Shown piece after piece: positions 60,080-64,000 of a stretch of 64,000 nucleotides of DNA. The stretch is taken from contig NZ_AUHT01000004.1 in assembly GCF_000423325.1 (NCBI RefSeq), positions 310,001 through 374,000 on the forward strand. Direction: 5' to 3'. Origin of the DNA: Lysobacter defluvii IMMIB APB-9 = DSM 18482. Lineage in GTDB: Bacteria > Pseudomonadota > Gammaproteobacteria > Xanthomonadales > Xanthomonadaceae. The notes under the pieces were generated by a model, which was not told the origin of the DNA, ran no database searches, and saw nothing but the letters and a program-made list of their open reading frames with translations. The position numbers and the translations under genes are program-made. The stretch's first letter is position 1, and each line of letters begins with the position of its first letter.

Positions 60080-60901
60080 CTAGAACATCTCCCGACGGAT
60101 TCCCAGCGTCGACATCACCTTGCTGGAAATCTCCTCGATCGAGGTATGGGTCGTGCTCAGCGTGGGGATGCGTTCGGCGCGGAACAGGGCCTCGGCGGCA
60201 GCGACCTCGCGCTTGCAGGTCTCCAGTTCGGCATAGCGCGAACCCGGGCGCCGCTCCTCGCGGATCTCCGCCAGCCGGACCGGGTCGATGGTCAGGCCGA
60301 ACAGCTTGTGCCGGTGCGGGCGCAGGTGGGCCGGGAGCCGGTCGTGCTCCAGGTCCTCCTCGGTCAGCGGGTAGTTGGCGGCGCGCACGCCATAATGCAG
60401 CGCCATGAACACGCAGGTGGGCGTCTTGCCGGCGCGCGAGACCGCGACCAGGACCACGTCGGCGTCCGTGTAGTCCACCGCCATGCCGTCGTCGTGGGTC
60501 AGCGCGTAGTTCATCGCGTTGATGCGGCGGTGGTAGGTGTCGAAATCGACGATCGCATGGGCGCGCCCGACATGGCGCTGCCGGGCCTCCCCCAGCTCGC
60601 GCTCGAGCGGCTCGATGAAGGGCGCGAACACGTCCAGTACCAGGGCGCCGCTCTCGGCCAGCGCATCGGTGATCCGGCTGTCCATGCAGGAATTGATCAC
60701 CAGCGGGCGCGTGCCGTGCAGCTCGCCGGCGTCCCGGATCCGCTTTGCGGCGGCGGCCGCGCGCTCCACGTCGTCGACGAACGCGATCCGCTCGCCGATG
60801 AAGGTGGTGTCGCTGAACTGGGTCAGCAGGCTGTGCCCGATGGTCTCGGCCGTGATGCCGGTACCGTCGGACACATAGAAAACCGGCCGCGTCTGGCTCA
60901 T
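60080..60901 (-). CDS. ppsR: PEP synthase regulatory protein PpsR
   Basis: ATG 60901 gives 273 aa beginning [19 protein letters not shown]. The nucleotide-binding loop VSRAGKTPT lies near residues 154-162. PpsR is a kinase and pyrophosphorylase that inactivates and reactivates PEP synthase with ADP and Pi. It is divergent from ppsA, separated by 132 bp. Length and motifs are normal. Confidence 0.95.
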   Translation of the reverse strand: MSQTRPVFYVSDGTGITAETIGHSLLTQFSDTTFIGERIAFVDDVERAAAAAKRIRDAGELHGTRPLVINSCMDSRITDALAESGALVLDVFAPFIEPLERELGEARQRHVGRAHAIVDFDTYHRRINAMNYALTHDDGMAVDYTDADVVLVAVSRAGKTPTCVFMALHYGVRAANYPLTEEDLEHDRLPAHLRPHRHKLFGLTIDPVRLAEIREERRPGSRYAELETCKREVAAAEALFRAERIPTLSTTHTSIEEISSKVMSTLGIRREMF

Positions 60902-61033
60902 CCCCGGGCACCCCGTGCTTGCGTTGGAAAAGGAAAACCCCTGCCGGATCAAGCTTGTGTGCCCCCGGCGCAGCGGCGATCATAGCGGTTTCGCCGACCT
61001 GCCCGGCACCTGGCACTCCCCGGAGACACCGTC

Positions 61034-63409
61034 TTGAAGCAGAACATCCTCTGGCTGCACGAGCTGCGCCTGAACGACCTTGCCCGCGTCGGCGGCAAGA
61101 ATTCCTCGCTCGGCGAGATGATCGGCAACCTGGCGGGACTCGGGGTTTCGGTGCCGGGCGGCTTCGCGACCACCGCCGAGGCGTTCCAGGACTTCATCGC
61201 CCACAACGACCTGCACCAGCGCATCTTCGATCGCCTGGCCAGCCTCGACGTCGAGGATGTCAACGCGCTGACGCAGGCCGGCGGCGAGATCCGTGGCTGG
61301 GTGATCGACGCCCCGCTGCAGCCGGAGTTGGACCGCGAAATCCGCGAGGCCTACCGCAAGCTGGCCGCGCAGAACGGCGGCGGCGACATCGCGGTGGCCG
61401 TGCGTTCCTCCGCGACCGCCGAAGACCTGCCGGATGCCTCCTTCGCCGGGCAGCAGGAGACCTTCCTCAACGTCACCGGCGAGGACGACGTGGTCCTGAA
61501 GGTCAAGGAGGTCTTCGCCAGCCTCTACAACGACCGCGCGATCGCCTACCGCGTGCACCACGGCTTCAAGCACGAGGACGTGTTCCTGTCCGCCGGCGTG
61601 CAGCTGATGGTGCGCTCGGACGTGGGCGCCTCGGGCGTGCTGTTCACCCTGGACACCGAGTCCGGCTTCCGCGACGTGGTGTTCATCACCTCCAGCTACG
61701 GCCTGGGCGAGATGGTGGTCCAGGGCGCGGTCAATCCGGACGAGTTCTACGTCTACAAGCCCACCCTGCGCGATGGGAAGAAGGCGATCCTGCGTCGTTC
61801 GATCGGCGCCAAGCAGCTGCGGATGGTCTATTCCGACCAGCCCGGCGAGCGCGTGCGGACCGAGGACACCCCGGCCGAGTTGCGCTCGCGGTTCTCGATC
61901 TCCGACGAGGACGTGCAGGAGCTGGCGAAGCAGGCGCTGGTCATCGAGGAGCACTACGGCCGACCGATGGACATCGAGTGGGCCAAGGACGGGGTCAGCG
62001 GCAAGCTGTTCATCGTCCAGGCGCGCCCCGAGACGGTGAAGTCCCGCGCCAAGGCGACCCAGATCGAGCGCTTCCACCTGGGCGAGCGCGGCCCGGTGGT
62101 CTGCGAGGGCCGCGCGATCGGCCAGAAGATCGGCAGCGGCGTGGCCCGCGTGGTCCGCTCGCTGGCCGACATGGAGCGCGTGCAGCCGGGCGACGTGCTG
62201 GTCGCCGACATGACCGACCCGGACTGGGAGCCGGTGATGAAGCGCGCCGCCGCCATCGTCACCAACCGCGGCGGGCGCACCTGCCACGCGGCGATCATCG
62301 CCCGCGAGCTGGGCGTGCCGGCGGTGGTCGGCACCGGCAACGCCCTGGACGCCATCCAGGACGGCCAGACGGTCACCGTCAGCTGCTCCGAAGGCGACAC
62401 CGGCTTTATCTACGAGGGCGCCCTGCCCTTCGAGCGCACCACCGCCGACCTGGAGCACATGCCGCCGGCGCCGCTGAAGGTGATGATGAACGTCGCCAAC
62501 CCGGAGCGCGCCTTCGACTTCGCCATGCTGCCCAACGCCGGCGTCGGCCTGGCGCGGCTGGAGATGATCATCGCCAGCCACATCGGCGTGCACCCCAAGG
62601 CGCTGCTGGAGTACGACCGGCAGGATCCGGAAGTCCAGCTCCAGATCAAGCGCAAGATCGCCGGCTACGCCGACCCGGTGGAGTTCTACGTCGGCCGCCT
62701 GGCCGAGGGCATTGCCACCATCGCCGCCTCGGTGAACCCGAACCCGGTGATCGTGCGCATGTCGGACTTCAAGTCCAACGAGTACGCCAACCTCATCGGC
62801 GGCAGCCGCTACGAGCCGCACGAGGAGAACCCGATGATCGGGTTCCGCGGCGCCAGCCGCTACGTCGACCCGAGCTTCGCCGAGGCCTTCGCGTTGGAGT
62901 GCCAGGCGGTGCGCCGCGTGCGCGGCGAGATGGGCCTGGACAACGTCTGGGTGATGATCCCGTTCGTGCGTACGCTCGATGAGGGCCGCAAGGTCGTCGA
63001 GGTGCTGCGCGCCAACGGCCTCGAGCAGGGCAAGGACGGCCTGAAGATCATCATGATGTGCGAGGTCCCCTCCAACGCCCTGCTGGCCGAGGAGTTCCTG
63101 GAGATCTTCGATGGCTTCTCGATCGGCTCCAACGACCTGACCCAGCTCACCCTGGGCCTGGACCGCGATTCGGGCATCGTCGCCCAGCTGTTCGACGAGC
63201 GCGACCCGGCGGTCAAGAAGCTGCTGTCGATGGCCATCCGCACCGCCCGCGAGAAGGGCAAGTACGTCGGCATCTGCGGCCAGGGCCCCAGCGACCACCC
63301 CGACCTGGCGCAGTGGCTGATGGAACAGGGCATCGAGTCGGTGTCGCTGAACCCCGACACGGTGGTCGATACCTGGCTGCGGCTGGCGAAGGCGAAGTCC
63401 GCGTCGTAA
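61034..63409 (+). CDS. ppsA: Phosphoenolpyruvate synthase
   Basis: The start is TTG 61034, with CGGAG about 8 bp upstream. The 791-aa product has an N-terminal ATP-binding part ([35 protein letters not shown]), the phospho-carrier His418 in [17 protein letters not shown], and a C-terminal PEP-binding barrel. It converts pyruvate and ATP to PEP, AMP and Pi in gluconeogenesis. It is controlled by the divergent ppsR. It ends before REP-like hairpins. Confidence 0.96.
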   Translation: MKQNILWLHELRLNDLARVGGKNSSLGEMIGNLAGLGVSVPGGFATTAEAFQDFIAHNDLHQRIFDRLASLDVEDVNALTQAGGEIRGWVIDAPLQPELDREIREAYRKLAAQNGGGDIAVAVRSSATAEDLPDASFAGQQETFLNVTGEDDVVLKVKEVFASLYNDRAIAYRVHHGFKHEDVFLSAGVQLMVRSDVGASGVLFTLDTESGFRDVVFITSSYGLGEMVVQGAVNPDEFYVYKPTLRDGKKAILRRSIGAKQLRMVYSDQPGERVRTEDTPAELRSRFSISDEDVQELAKQALVIEEHYGRPMDIEWAKDGVSGKLFIVQARPETVKSRAKATQIERFHLGERGPVVCEGRAIGQKIGSGVARVVRSLADMERVQPGDVLVADMTDPDWEPVMKRAAAIVTNRGGRTCHAAIIARELGVPAVVGTGNALDAIQDGQTVTVSCSEGDTGFIYEGALPFERTTADLEHMPPAPLKVMMNVANPERAFDFAMLPNAGVGLARLEMIIASHIGVHPKALLEYDRQDPEVQLQIKRKIAGYADPVEFYVGRLAEGIATIAASVNPNPVIVRMSDFKSNEYANLIGGSRYEPHEENPMIGFRGASRYVDPSFAEAFALECQAVRRVRGEMGLDNVWVMIPFVRTLDEGRKVVEVLRANGLEQGKDGLKIIMMCEVPSNALLAEEFLEIFDGFSIGSNDLTQLTLGLDRDSGIVAQLFDERDPAVKKLLSMAIRTAREKGKYVGICGQGPSDHPDLAQWLMEQGIESVSLNPDTVVDTWLRLAKAKSAS

Positions 63410-63420
63410 GCGGCTTTCCC

Positions 63421-63520
63421 CCTTCTCCCGCTTGCGGGAGAAGGTGCCCCGAAGGGGCGGATGAGGGTAACTCCCAAGAGGCGGCCCTCACCCCAACCCT
63501 CTCCCGCAAGCGGGAGAGGG
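63421..63520. repeat. REP-like intergenic hairpins after ppsA
   Basis: CTTCTCCCGCTTGCGGGAGAAG (63422-63443) is a perfect palindrome and is followed by GCCCCGAAGGGGC. The related palindrome CCTCTCCCGCAAGCGGGAGAGG closes the region at 63498-63519. The two outer hairpins differ by a few bases. Such paired short palindromes are typical intergenic repeats of xanthomonads and may also serve as a terminator of ppsA. Confidence 0.75.
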
Positions 63521-63537
63521 GGCAGTAAAGTGGCCCC

Positions 63538-64000
63538 ATGGACACCTCCACCATCCCCGCCTCCTACGCCGTCATCGCGGCGATGATCACGCCCGCGTTC
63601 TTCCTGGCGGCGGTCGGCTCGCTGCTGATCTCCTCAAACAACCGGCTTGCCCGGGTGGTCGACCGGATGCGGATCGAGATCCAGCGGCTGCACGAGACGC
63701 ACGGCGACGCCCGGCCCGAGCTGAAGGCGCGGATCCTGATCCACCGGCGGCGTTCCTACCTGGTGCTGGGGGCGCTGCGGTTGCTGTACGGCTCGCTGAG
63801 CGCGTTCGTGGGGACCAGCATCGCGATTGCGGTCGACGCGGCCGTCCTGGACAACCGCATGATCTGGCTGCCCACCGCGCTGACGGTGATCGGCGTGCTG
63901 CTGGTGTTCGCGGCCTCGCTATGCCTTGGCCACGAGGCCCGGCTGGGCGTCCGGACCCTGCACCGCGAGCTGGAGAACGAGCTCGCCCTGGAGCGCCAGC
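63538..64000 (+). CDS. DUF2721-family membrane protein, 3' end beyond window
   Basis: ATG 63538 gives 154 codons to the window edge. There are three hydrophobic segments (about residues 10-32, 78-95 and 105-128), with LLISSNNRLARVVDRMR between the first two. The pattern is that of DUF2721. Function is unknown. It lies downstream of ppsA and the REP-like hairpins. Confidence 0.85.
   Translation, partial: MDTSTIPASYAVIAAMITPAFFLAAVGSLLISSNNRLARVVDRMRIEIQRLHETHGDARPELKARILIHRRRSYLVLGALRLLYGSLSAFVGTSIAIAVDAAVLDNRMIWLPTALTVIGVLLVFAASLCLGHEARLGVRTLHRELENELALERQ

Overview
The window is GC-rich and looks like a gammaproteobacterial chromosome, most likely Xanthomonadaceae (Lysobacter, Luteimonas, Stenotrophomonas or Xanthomonas type). 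The family is inferred from the conserved right-hand gene order DUF2721 - ppsA - ppsR - DUF1249 - tRNA-Ala - tRNA-Glu, the ligase-associated DNA repair operon, the REP-like hairpins after ppsA and the dif-like site. No 16S or other strong marker is present, so the genus is open.

Left accessory part (1-10 kb): the start of an SRAP (YedK/HMCES-like) gene, an orphan MbcA/ParS-type antitoxin operon, a SEC-C protein with a nuclease-like core, an IS427-group IS, and two partial ISCR/IS91-like transposases. The two transposase copies bracket a VIT-family protein, an RDD remnant and a ferric-reductase-like flavocytochrome.

Middle cargo (10-23.5 kb): an apparent envelope-sugar module (UDP-sugar 4-epimerase, GT2, two ArnT-like GT39 proteins, a LAB_N protein) beside a two-component system. 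It is followed by a fluoride channel, a porin, a DUF6448 protein, a metal P1B-ATPase with its HMA chaperone, and a truncated CopA-like ATPase. Two FNR/ANR-like boxes lie in the metal part.

Defence region (23.5-44.7 kb): an IS5 element, two unknown genes, a CoiA-like nuclease, a type I restriction-modification operon with embedded GIY-YIG and HNH genes, a TIR protein fused to an RsiV-like DUF3298 domain with a DUF5677 partner, and an OLD-family ATPase/TOPRIM gene with a partner. A tyrosine recombinase and a divergent KfrA-like coiled-coil protein close the region. A short motif around TTATCGGGGG recurs in one orientation at module boundaries. It resembles one arm of a 12-7-12 bp palindrome between the recombinase and KfrA genes. 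This suggests an integron-like cassette system with non-attC sites and is the most interesting observation here.

Scar zone (44.7-47.6 kb): two paralogous 159-codon genes, arrays of short repeats resembling IS21-family ends, and a near-consensus Xer dif site at 47576-47603. The dif site is the border between accessory DNA and the conserved chromosome.

Conserved chromosome (47.6-64 kb): an L,D-transpeptidase with an Lpp-like lipoprotein, a methyltransferase, the ligase-associated repair operon (exonuclease, ATP-dependent DNA ligase, Lhr-like helicase, PdeM), a DUF411 protein, PQQ glucose dehydrogenase, tRNA-Glu and tRNA-Ala, DUF1249, ppsR, ppsA and a truncated DUF2721 gene.
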